Part shown: in pieces, positions 10,681 through 21,177 of the stretch
Layout: every line of letters begins with the position of its first letter
How positions within the stretch are numbered: the stretch's first letter is position 1
Origin: Phyllostachys edulis
Taxonomy: Eukaryota > Streptophyta > Magnoliopsida > Poales > Poaceae
DNA: 64,000 nt
NCBI GenBank assembly: GCA_036346405.1
Contig: CM070559.1
Location: forward strand, 38,353,889-38,417,888
Direction: 5' to 3'
Program-made: the position numbers and the translations under genes
The notes under the pieces: model-generated
Database searches by the model: none
The model's input: only the letters and a program-made list of their open reading frames with translations
What the model was told of the DNA's origin: nothing

Positions 10681-11745
10681 AGAGAAGTCAGTGGATAAGG
10701 CGTTAGAGTTCACAATGGTTAGGAATAAGGACTAAGAATCACAAGTTGATAATTTGGCGCTAAAACTTGTGAATGCTAAGAATCTTGATGTTGATGATTG
10801 TTCATCCTGTCATGCTTTACACTCTGAACATGCTAAGTTGCAAAATACTCATGATGTTGCCATGCACCAACTAGAAAATGCTAGGACTGAGTTGATTGAG
10901 TTTAAATCTATTCCCTATGAAAAATGCTTAGAATCTAACAAGTTGGTAGCTTCTGATAAGGCTGAGTCTAGCACTTAGAGTTAAGGATGCCAAGATTAAG
11001 GACAAAATTAATTCTGCTCATTGTACTTCATGTGAAGCCCTTAAGCTTGATGTTGCTATTCATAAGGAGAAGCATGCTAGAGCCACTAAGGCTAAAACTT
11101 GTGAATCATGTCCTAAACTTGAAAAAGAAAATACTTATCTCAAGGACATATTTTTTTTCTAAGGATAACAAACAATTGAACATGATTTGACAAGTCCAAA
11201 ACTTCTCATGGGAAGCAAGGGTTAGGATACAACTTTGCTTAAGACAAGTCCAAGCCAAATGTCATTCAAGTCTTGGAAGGTAGCTTAGTTGAGTTCAAAA
11301 TCCAATCTGCAAATTTCTTTTTCAAATCTATAGGTTTTGCCCAACCATCTTCTGAGTCAAAAGGTGCATTTCCCAATGGTACTAAGTACCATTGCACCTA
11401 TTGCAACAAGGATGGGCATTTACTTGAATTTTGCTGGCATAGGTTCAAAAATACTAAGAAAATTTTTGCTAGATTTTTATCTCATCAACCTAGAGCTTTC
11501 ATGAGACATGATCATCTAGAAAATAAGAAGCCTAGAATAGGATTGTTTTACATGTTCATCAACATCATGTTCCTAGACATGATGCATCTCATGTTCTTAT
11601 AACCATTGTTCATGATAGAATCTCAAGTAGAATCAAGGCTAGCAAATTTTCTTCACATGCTTCTAGTAGACGTGTGTCTCAGTACTAGGTTCCCAAGTCA
11701 TGTTTAACTAACCCCAGTATTGAGACACATCGATCTTTTGTGCCT
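10681..11745 (+). pseudogene. C1 gag, C-terminal half (SIRE-like copia)
   Basis: Fragments at 10681-10978, 10987-11190 and 11273-11602 are broken by stops and frameshifts. They contain repeated CxxC modules (CSSCHALHSE, CTSCEAL, CESCPKLEKE) and a zinc knuckle of CX2CX4HX4C type (CTYCNKDGHLLEFC, near 11397). The Q1 gag (21178-23223) has the same modules and knuckle in the same order. The N-terminal half is missing because of the deletion at 10680. The WVPKSCLTNP-like gag end is readable near 11690. Gag would package element RNA in virus-like particles; this copy cannot make a full protein. Confidence 0.8.
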
Positions 11746-11774
11746 TGATTTTCAGGATCGCCGCGGACGGAGGA

Positions 11775-13269
11775 AGAACAAGTGGTTCATCGACTCCAGC
11801 TGTTCATGCCATGATGTGGATCCAACTTGCAAGCTAGCGGGATCACGTTGTTTAGCCCTAATCTTTCACGGTACACCTTGATCGTAGCTTCCTCACAGCC
11901 CTAACCCTTACACAACACAAGAACAGCAAGGCCTCCTTGATAAACCTTCTCCCACCACACCGCAGCACGTGAATAAAAGGTAGTAAAACCGAAGTTCCAG
12001 CGAGCAAAATCCAACACCTCAGTTGGATTCAACACACCAAGAGCAATTCCTAACTGGAAATCTGAAGAACACGCGCCATCAATGGCTACCAAAACCATGG
12101 TGATTTTCTGATATCTATTTCTTAACTCATACCATAACTTGTCCCTAACAAGGTGCGGCCATGGGAGGGGTTTATATAGACTCCAACACAAGCACAAGAG
12201 CTTTGGATGAATAGTGCCCATGCGTGAATAGTACACGTGAACAATATCCGAAACTAACTCAACCTCCTAAACGCACACAACTCAAACTCTCCTATTTTGG
12301 AATCTACCACGCGTGAACAGTACGCGTGAGCAGTGTCCGAATCAAACTAAACATCCTAAATACAATTCCGGCTCTCTTTAAATGGAAACAATCTTAGAGA
12401 TAGAAACTAACTCACGAATTGATTCCAGTTTAAAAGCTTTATTCCGATCCAAACTGAACCAACATAGAAACCATGGGCTTGGCTATCCTTATAGGGTGCG
12501 GTTACCCCCTTTGGCGCTTGGCTTTCCTCCTGGCTCAACTCCCCTTTTGGCTTCCTTCCTGGCTTGGCCTTCCTGCTCCTCTCCTCATTAGGTTGATGCA
12601 ATAGGGTTTGCTTTCCATGGCCAGCCTCACCTCCCTCCCTCTTGGCCACACATAGCTTCTCCTTTACATTGCACAAAACAACACTACTTTGTGAAGTAAC
12701 CTCAGTTTGCAATATTGAAACACTACTCAAAGTAACAATGCTACTTGGTGCCACATCATGCCACACGACTGGAGACTCAAGATGGTTCACCTCCTTCACG
12801 CGGTCGATGGGTGATGACTTCATCACCTTTGGAGATGATACACAAGGTCAGATCAAAGGAACAAGATCGATCAGGTTGAACGACAAGTTCATCCTAAAAG
12901 ACGTCACCCTTGTGGACAAGCTAAGGTACAATTTGCTTTATGTCTCGCAGCTTCTTAATGATGGCTATGAGACTAGATTTAAGAAAAATGCTTTTTGTAT
13001 GCTTGATTCAGTTGGTGGGCTTGTCTTTGGGACTTTTAGAGTTGGTAGGATCTTTAGAGCTAACTTTTCTGAATCTCTTGCTGGGTCTCTCAAGTGTTTG
13101 ATTGCATCTTATTCTGAGTTTTGGCTTTGGCACCGTCGTTTGGGGCATATTGGTTTTGATCATCTAACGTGAGTTAGCAGCCTTGATCTCATGGGAGGTT
13201 TGCCCAAACTCAAAGCCATCTAGGATATTGTATGTGTGCTTTGCAGGCATGGCAAGAAAGTTGACGCCT
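11775..13269 (+). pseudogene. C1 protease and GAG-pre-integrase region, split by S
   Basis: The copia protease active-site block KNKWFIDSSCSCH starts near 11775 (D-S-S where D-S/T-G is usual). It is split at 11811 by the 947 bp insertion S and resumes at 12764 with TGDSRWFTSF. The order continues with FGDD...GQIKG, VLKD-like ILKDVTLVDKL and NLLYVSQL, then the GAG-pre-integrase signature WLWHRRLGHIGFDHL (about 13120-13168) and a CxxC (CVLC) near 13240. In-frame stops occur after DHLT and KAI. Copia polyproteins are ordered gag-PR-IN-RT-RH, and this order is kept. Confidence 0.85.
11812..12758 (-). mobile_element. S: 947-bp solo LTR with perfect TSD
   Basis: The ends TGATGTGG...CCACATCA are 8 bp perfect inverted repeats of TG...CA type, flanked by TGCCA on both sides (11807-11811 and 12759-12763). 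A TATA-like TTTATATAGAC near 12169 reads TATATAAA on the complement, which suggests minus orientation. There is no PBS, PPT or coding region, so it is best read as a solo LTR or a small non-autonomous LTR element. Removing it and one TSD copy rejoins the protease frame of C1. Confidence 0.85.
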
Positions 13270-13730
13270 CATTCCATTCATTGACTACGGTCATGAATGA
13301 CGAACCGGGATAGTTGCTTCACATGGACACTATTGGTCTTGCTAGGATTCGGTCAGCTGGTGGCAAATAGTATATTTTTATCATAGTCGATGATTTCTCG
13401 AGATACTCTTGGGTGTTCTTTCTTGCTTCAAAGGATGAAACTTTTGATTACTTTCATGATCTTGTTCTTCGCTTGGCTTCTGAACTCCCTGATGCCTTGA
13501 GAGCAATCCGTAGTGATAATGACACATAGTTCAAGAATGCCTCATTAGCCTCTTTCTGTGCTGAGCATGGTGTTGAGCACAAGTTCTCTCCATACGTCCC
13601 TCAACAAAATAGCATGATGGAAAGGAAGAACAGGACCTTGGTCGAGATGGTCAGGACCATGCTAGATGAGTATAGCAATTCGAGAAGGTTTTGGACCTTG
13701 GTCAAGATGGTCAGGACCATGCTAGATGAG
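13270..13730 (+). pseudogene. C1 integrase, N-terminal and catalytic core
   Basis: The retroviral-type integrase core (rve) is readable with stop codons. The catalytic triad is visible: Asp in HMDTIG (13326), Asp in RSDNDT (13515) and Glu in MMERKNRT (13620). FIIVDDFSRYSWVFFL is typical of copia integrases. Premature stops occur after EPG, GGK and NDT. The gene is cut at 13730 by G2 and resumes at 25562. Confidence 0.85.
13633..13730 (+). repeat. About 38-bp segment duplicated with 60-bp offset at the G2 edge
   Basis: GGACCTTGGTC(G/A)AGATGG...GCTAGATGAG occurs at 13633-13670 and again at 13693-13730, and the second copy ends exactly at the G2 LTR. The expected integrase coding sequence between the second copy and 25562 is absent, so the copy looks like filler DNA at the insertion edge. 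Confidence 0.85.
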
Positions 13731-15191
13731 TGTAACATCCCAATTTTCTGAGCTTTAAAAATCCTTTGAATAGTTAGTAGGGAGAAAATTCACCAGTTGG
13801 TTTTATTTGAATTTAATTCAAAGGCTTAATATTGGACCTTGAGTGTCAAAATAATTTAATATGACTAAAGTCAACATGAACAATGGTCAAAACTATTTTC
13901 TTTGGATTATATTTGCTTGGATATATTTCCTAGATTTTTCTAGAATTTTTCCAAGCTCATTTGCTATTTTCTATTGCTTATTTGAATTCTCAGTATTTTC
14001 TAAAAAGGAAAAATCATTTAAAATATCAGTAATGGCTTCGGGCCAAATTCCTTCTACCAACTTCCTTCCTCAAGACGTGGCCGCCATGCCCAATCGCCTT
14101 CGCTTCACCCACTCACCTCGCGTATGTTCGCTTCGCTCACGACACGGCCCGCTCCTTTGTCTCGCTGCGGGTGGACCTGCCACCGCGTCGTCGTCCTCGA
14201 GCTGCTTTCTTGCTCCCGTCCGACAAAAGCCGTAGCACCTCGCCGCTTCAAGCTTGCCGCCAGCCATCTCCGACGACCTCAGGTGCTCAAACCGGTGCCC
14301 ACATGTGCGCATTATCCCCCTCTACCTTATGCGACCATCCACTCTCGCCGGCAAGCCGTCGTTCACCGTTGTCGGGGGCGTCCGAGCCATCGCCGCCACC
14401 GATCCGACGTGGCCTCGCCGCATCAGCTGCCACCTCCCTCCTTTGCGTGTGTATCAGCCCACGTAGGCACTGACTCAGCCGCCACATGCGCGGTTGTGCC
14501 ACACCAGCCTGAGCCTGGTTCAAAATCCTTGGTGAAACCAGTCCACAGTGCACCCTCTCTATGACAGTGGGACCCACGCATATAAATTTATTTTCCTTTT
14601 TCTTTCCAGCTAAAATATATTGCTGACGTCAGCGTTGCGCATTATTCCGATTTTTTTATTAAGAAATAATTCTGGAAATCCGGATAAATCCTATTTTAGG
14701 GTTTTTCTTCGAATTCAAACTTCCAAAGCCCATATCTTTTGCATCCGAACTCCAATTGATCCCATTCAAATTTCTAAATTTATCTACATTCAAGATCTAT
14801 TTACCTGAGTTTTTTATTTAATTTTTGGAGTTTGTTTTGCCTCTGTTATTTATTTGTTTTGTTTGTTTGCTTCATTTGCGAGTAGACGTCGATACTTCTG
14901 GAAGGTCTGAAGAAGAAAGAGCACCTTAAGATCAAGATCAATACCTAGACCTTTTCCAAGGCAAGTCATACCTTTGACCATATTAACTCCCAGTTTTCTA
15001 AAAACTACTTCTTTTCAAATTATTGCATTTAATTCAAGTATTTATCTAAATGCTCTTGGGTATAGTTAATAATCCAAATTGATATAACTTCCTTGTCTAC
15101 TTGATATGTCATGATCTTTTATCACCCTAGATTGGTTTATTTAGTTGGTAATATCATAGCACCAACGTGGGTTGGTTAGATACGACTAGTT

Positions 15192-15301
15192 TGATTAGTC
15201 ATGCCACGAGTCATCTTTTCATGTATGCTGCAATTATCAACTTAAGTTTGCTTAGTCATGCCACGAGTCATCTTTTCATGTATGCTGCAATTATCAACTT
15301 G
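15192..15301 (+). repeat. 57-bp direct tandem duplication in G2
   Basis: TTAGTCATGCCACGAGTCAT...CAATTATCAACTT is present twice in a row with nearly no differences, so the duplication is recent. G1 has only loosely similar single sequence here. Confidence 0.9.
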
Positions 15302-16359
15302 ACTAAGTGACTATGGAACTATGTGATAAAACTGTGTGTACTGCGTGCTATTACTCGTTGATGGCATATGTTGCACTTAACCAACTGGGTGGTAAAGGTT
15401 TTAGACTAAGGCAAGTAGTGAATACTGTGTGACATGGTGGCTGTGTGAATGGGAATATTAATATATGTGGCATAGTTAGATTTTGGAAGTCTTGCCTTGG
15501 TCAATTAAAGACTTAACTTTATGCGCCATTGAACTGAGCCTTACTATACGACCACATGCCTGTTATGGGACGGGCCTAACTTAGTAAGTTATGAATTCTT
15601 CACATTGATTACTCAAGTAGTAGGTTAGGCTGTGTTGCATGGGTGGAGGTGTGCTACCAAGTAGTTACATCGCAGGACGGTTCGCCGCTTCCCTATCCAA
15701 TGGTGTGTGTCATGCCAATCGCTGTGTATAGTTTGGTATGACGGTTTGTAAGCACATTGGGAGTGTCAATGTTAAGATGAAGTTTCTGAACGTTTTGTTA
15801 TGATTAGTGCTTGCAACACTAGTTGTATCTTGTGGGTAAAGTGTACAACCTCTGTAGAGTGTTAATTAATCTATTCGAATAGCCGCGTCCGCGGTCATGG
15901 ACATGCTCAGGGATTTCACACGAGGGGTAGTTTTCATAAAACAATTGGGAAGGGAGCTGTGTGATCTAAATCATATGGCTATGTGAATAACTTGTTTATG
16001 CTGTGTGTCTTTGTGAAATCAAACTATTAAAATTAAATATTGTTTATTTGTTTTATTCTATGCTTTCATTCTATTATTCATATTCAATTGCAAATGTTGC
16101 ATTTCTACAAAAGAACCACAGAAGCCATTCCTTTGGAATAAGCCATCATGTATATTTGCATTTCTGTGGTATGACTTGCGAGTACGGTTGTGCACTCATG
16201 CTTGTTGTAAAACATGCAACAGAAGAGGAGGAGTCATCACCTGCTTTCGAGGAGGAGTTCATCGAAGGTGCTTGATCGTAGGGTCTTGATCCCAGCCGGT
16301 TGCCTATGGTGAATTGATGGGATGCCGCTGCCGTTTCTGTTTTCGCTGCTATTTTATTT

Positions 16360-17790
16360 TGTAGGACCAGAAAGGCGACTAGAGGGGGGGGTGAATAGGA
16401 GCACTATTTATTTTTGCTTTGAACGGATTCAAACAAGCAAATCGCAAATCACTCCAATAGCTATGAGAGTTATGAAGATGAATGCTTAAGCACAGTGTAA
16501 GACTTGTAATGAATCCACTTCAAATCCCCAAAAGAAACGACCAAAAACACAAAAATCAGCTTGATGATCAGTACGGTCGTACCGGATGAACAGTGCCGGT
16601 TGTACTGATTTTCGATACAACCGGATGAACAGTGTCGGTCGTTCCGCATGAACAGTGCTGCGGTTTAGCCAAAAGGTCACCAAGGCGGTATTTGGTGAAA
16701 TTACCAAAATACCCCTTCTCGATCATTGGACCAAAAAACCGAGTCTACAGATCGTGAAGCAATCCCATGCTTCGCCACGTGTAGGTTGATCAACGGCTCC
16801 ATGTTGTCAAGTCTCTCCCGTCCGGATCCCACCGGCACCACTGAGCACTTGCAACGACTCCCGCGCCACTTGATCAAACCAGTCGCACCGAACTGCCTGT
16901 TTGGTCATCCTTGTCCATTCTGCGCCACGCTTGAGTCACTTGACCTCACCCGGCATCCATGATCGTTCTGGACCTCAGCTCTCCAAGCTTAGTCCCGATC
17001 CTCCTCGCCGTTGACCGTCGTTGGCCTGCAAGCCACCTGCACAGCAATAGACAAGCAAACACGAATCCGGGAATAAGTTCTTCACAACTTGACCCACGTT
17101 AGTGAAAACATGCATCATGCAACACATATGCACTGATGAACATGAACTTGACCTAACCCAAAATCAAATCTCCAATTGAAACAACATTCGGCTCAATTCA
17201 TTCCACAAGCGGTACTACCGCCATGTATCCATCGGTATTACCGCAACACAGTCATACCGCTCAATCAACTGCAGTTGTACCGCAACCTGGAGAAATCCCA
17301 AAATCTCCAAAAACAACTCCTCTAGAAAATCCATACCGCCCACACGCGGTCATTCCGCCATGCAGTACTATCGGCAACCAAAGCACGGTCGTACCGCTCC
17401 TCAAGAAAACGAAAGCTCCAAAGACACCTACTCTGGAATTTTGCAACCGCCATGTCACAATCGATGCTACCGAGTCACGGTACAATCGCCACTATCCAAG
17501 CGGTACAACCGCTCCAGGAGAAAACCAAAGTCTCCAAAACATGCCTTCGGGAATTCTTCAACCGCCACACAAAATCTGGTATCACCGCATCGTGGTTCTA
17601 CCATCAACAAACTTGCGGTCGAACCGACCTACAGTAGTACCGCAGCTTCAACGCCGGTACTACCGATTTCCCTGACACTTGCTGAAAACTCCAGAATTCA
17701 ACAAACTCTAAAAGCAATTGCCAATTGTTTCATCACCTAAGATCATGAGCATGTCCCCATGACATTCACAATGTCCTCATGACATCCACA
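16360..17790 (-). mobile_element. Q1 3' LTR, internally deleted
   Basis: A 1431 bp LTR with ends matching the 5' LTR (TGTGGATGTC... to ...CCTACA on its own strand). Compared with the 5' LTR it lacks about 650 bp around 16670, including the TATA box and transcript start region. LTRs are made identical during reverse transcription, so the deletion arose after insertion. GGT-N3-ACC words are dense at 17210-17660. Confidence 0.9.
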
Positions 17791-17801
17791 ATCTCCCCCT
17801 T
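17791..17801 (-). other. Q1 polypurine tract
   Basis: ATCTCCCCCTT on the plus strand, i.e. AAGGGGGAGAT on the element strand, lies immediately before the 3' LTR TG. This is the usual PPT position and sequence for SIRE-like elements. Confidence 0.85.
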
Positions 17802-20800
17802 GATGAACACATTGGCAATTTCTCAAAAATATAAGTTTGATTGTTTGAAAAGGAAAATACTTGACATTTTCGCGCAAAGGCTCAACTTGGCTCAAATACA
17901 AGAGAATGCAATGAGAAAGACCAAGTTGGCTTTAAAATAGTTTCAGCAAGTGAGACACGGCAGAAGAAGCAAGAAAAGCTTCAAAATCTAGAGAAGTGAC
18001 AAAATCTCACTTATGGTCCATATGAAAGAACAATTGTTCTATTTGACCATTGATCATTGTGAGTCTACAAGAATTGCAATTCAGATTCAGAAAAGACAAT
18101 AAGATCAAAAGAATGCAATTTAAATGCTCCCCCTCACTATGATCACCATTTTACAAGAGAAATTTTCAAAATTTTCAGTTTCTCCCAATTTCTCCAAAAA
18201 GCTCCTAACTTCTCATTCTTACAAAACTTCTCCCCCTTAACATCCTAAACTTCTCCCCCTTAACCTGAAAAGCTCTTTTTCACATTTTTGCCAAAACTTC
18301 TCCCCCTTCGACAATGGATTCATCAAGGAGTCAAGCTTTCCTCTCATCTAGAGATAACAAGTGCAAAAGAAAGAGCATGCATGAAGTGCAATGGGGTGGC
18401 TTCATTTTTGTTTTGATTTTCAATTTTTAAGTAAAAGAAGCTTTGGAGATTACTCAATTGAACAGGCTAGCATTTCTACCATTACTCAAGATACAACAAG
18501 CCTGACAAAGCTAGCAAGATCATGTTAAGACATATATAGCAAAGCTAGGCTAATGAGCTGAATGTACCACATGTTGTTGGATTAAATTAAGCAACGCTTC
18601 AAAATTAGCAAGTTCAACAACAAGTATCCTAAAGTGATAATGGCCATGTCAGAATGTCATTGTGAGAACCAGAAGCTAGCAAAGGCCATTTAGGAGACAA
18701 AAATCCTGAAATGAACCATTTTGCACAAGTTTTTGTCAAAAGCCCAATTCTCAACTGTTTCTCATTTGCAATGAATGTTCAAGTTGATAAAAGATCTATC
18801 TCAGTAAAGAACATCCTGGACTAGGAGCCATCCACAATCTCTTCCTAAGCTTCAACCAATTTGACAATTTGCATTTTTAGCATTGTGCTAGATCTCAAGC
18901 CTCACTACGACCATCCCAAGCAACAAAAGCTTAAAAGAGTGGCCTAGGTCATCCAAAGCTCCCCCTGAGTTCATGCCTAGTGCAATGACAAGCCGTCTCA
19001 TGAAAAAGGATTGGTGAGATCAGTTTTTTCGCACAAAAGAGATCATTTTTTATTTTGCACAAGGGCTGTTTTTGATTCTTTAAAGAACTAAAGGCTCAAA
19101 GATGTTCAATACTAGATTCTAGAGCTAACAAAGCAATTTTGACAGGGCCAATGTCACAAAAGGATCACTAATTGTGCAACTAGCTAAAAGATCCACAAAT
19201 TGCTATTTTCGCCAAAGTTATTTAAAAGTTCTAGCTCATTTAGCAAAGACAAGGTTTGCACATGTAAAAGCATGATAATTCTAGCAAGTCAAAGAGCTAA
19301 ACACGATCTTGAGCAAGAATTGAAATACTAAAGCTCAAGAGGGTAATAAGCAAAGCTTCAACAATTTAAAAGATGAGCAGTAAAGCTTATATTACAATGC
19401 ATCTTTTTGGATTTTTCATATGTATGCAATATGATACAATGAGATGCACAAAAGACTTAAAAGCCTAAAAAGATCAAGAGGATCAAAAAAGATCTGAAGA
19501 AGATACCACTTGAAGAAGGTATCAGAAAAGATCCACACAAAAAGCTCAAATGAACAAGGAAAGTTCAGAAAAGAACTGACTCCCCCTCAAACCAACCCAT
19601 AGGGATAAATTATCTCTAACTCGCTTCTCAAGGTGGCAAACCTTGATGGGTCTAAAAGGTTTGGTGAGGAAACCTGCCAAAAGTGCTATGGACTCCACAA
19701 AAACTAGCACAAGGACTTCAAACACCACACGATCTCTAGGGAAAGCAACTCGAAAAGCTAGGGAGCGAAACACCAACACTAAAAAGCCCTACAGGCAGCT
19801 CAAAACCTGCTAAGACAAGTGATTGGGAGACAAGCTCGACCTAGGCTGTGAGAGAAGTGCATCATAGAAAATATGGGATAAGAAGAGTGCCTAGAAAGGA
19901 CACGTGCTAGAACAAAGCCTCCTATCTACCCTGAACCCAACAAACCCAAATGCTATGCAAGGTAGACTAGGGACACCATACACAAAAGTAAGGTATAGAA
20001 GCTCGAACTCGAGTCACATCGCTATGCGGTGAGATGTAGTCATGATGGATGAAGATCCATTCCTTGAAGCTTCGAAGGTAGTTGCGCCGACCCATCATCC
20101 TCATCTCAAATTCCTTCGTCTCCAAAAAGTGATAGTCATCATTGAAGGCACCAATGAAGAAGAACCAACAACTTGAGATGATACCACTTGTTGGACCACA
20201 TGTTCTTCTTCTCAGCTGAAAGACTGCACCAAAGAGACAGAAAAAGTCTATGCCTTGGTACTGGGTTAGTGAAACAATATCTAGGAAATTTAGTACCAAG
20301 ACACATGACTAGCAAGGATAGCAGCAAATGATCCAAAACTCATGAAAGCAAATAATCAACAATTTAAGACATGAGCATGGAGATAGATAAATCAAACACA
20401 ACACATGCTATCCAGGATATGATAAAGCTCAAACTATCTTTAATCCACAATAAGGCATAAGAGCAAGCAAACAAGCACATAGCATATCACCCATCATATG
20501 TACAGTCATAGATAAAGCATGCTAGTGAAAGCTATGGCAAGACTCATGCATCCACAATTAACAGTAAGGCACAATAACCATGTAAGCATAAAGCATGTTA
20601 TAGAACAAGTCATGGATAAGGAATGCTAACATGGATATCAAATGAACATGTGGATACATACAAAGAAAAATCAACACGAGCAAGATAAATCATGTACAAA
20701 TAGCACAGCTCATGAAGACAAGACCAAGCTTATATACCCAAGGAAGTAATGAACAACAGTTTAGTACATGGATACATAAGCAAGAATCAACATGAGCAAG

Positions 20801-21177
20801 ATAATAAGGGTACAAGACAGCATAAGCTCATGATGACAAAATCAAGCTCATACACCCATGGAAATAAAGAGCAACAATAAGATACATGGATATACAAGCA
20901 AAGTAAAGGCACGATGAATGATATCACAAGAGTAACACATGCCAATAAGGTACAAGTGAGCACAAAGTAAGCACAACATGCCAAGTATGAGTAATCAGGA
21001 AGGTAAATGCATGGAGGTATAGGATAGCTCACCAGACATGTGAAAGCACCAATCATGAAAGCACATGTCTCTTAGAGGCCATCGTTGAGGTGGAGAACCA
21101 TAAAGTGTCCCGATCATGTGATAAAGCAAAAGATCAGAATCTTTAAGTCCATGTTCTCCAACCCGCGTTCTTGGTAC
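17802..21177 (-). other. Q1 internal non-coding region with repeated PPT-like motifs
   Basis: About 3.4 kb occupy the place where pol would be. No protease, integrase or RT motif was seen in any frame. A weak FLTKPFRP block near 19660 (complement) might be a remnant of the copia pol C-terminus. Pyrimidine tracts CTCCCCCT-like on the plus strand recur at about 18128, 18230, 18251, 18300, 18960 and 19581, each a GGGGGAG purine tract on the element strand. Confidence 0.6.

Noticed and set aside
14070..14577. Overlapping ORFs of 80-146 codons on both strands
   Set aside because: The same GC-rich LTR block in G2. No domain, and frames are not conserved with other G copies.
17223..17740. ORFs rich in Pro/Thr/Tyr/Arg, also at 24744-25239
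   Set aside because: Generated by the GGT-N3-ACC word clusters of Q LTRs; no domain.
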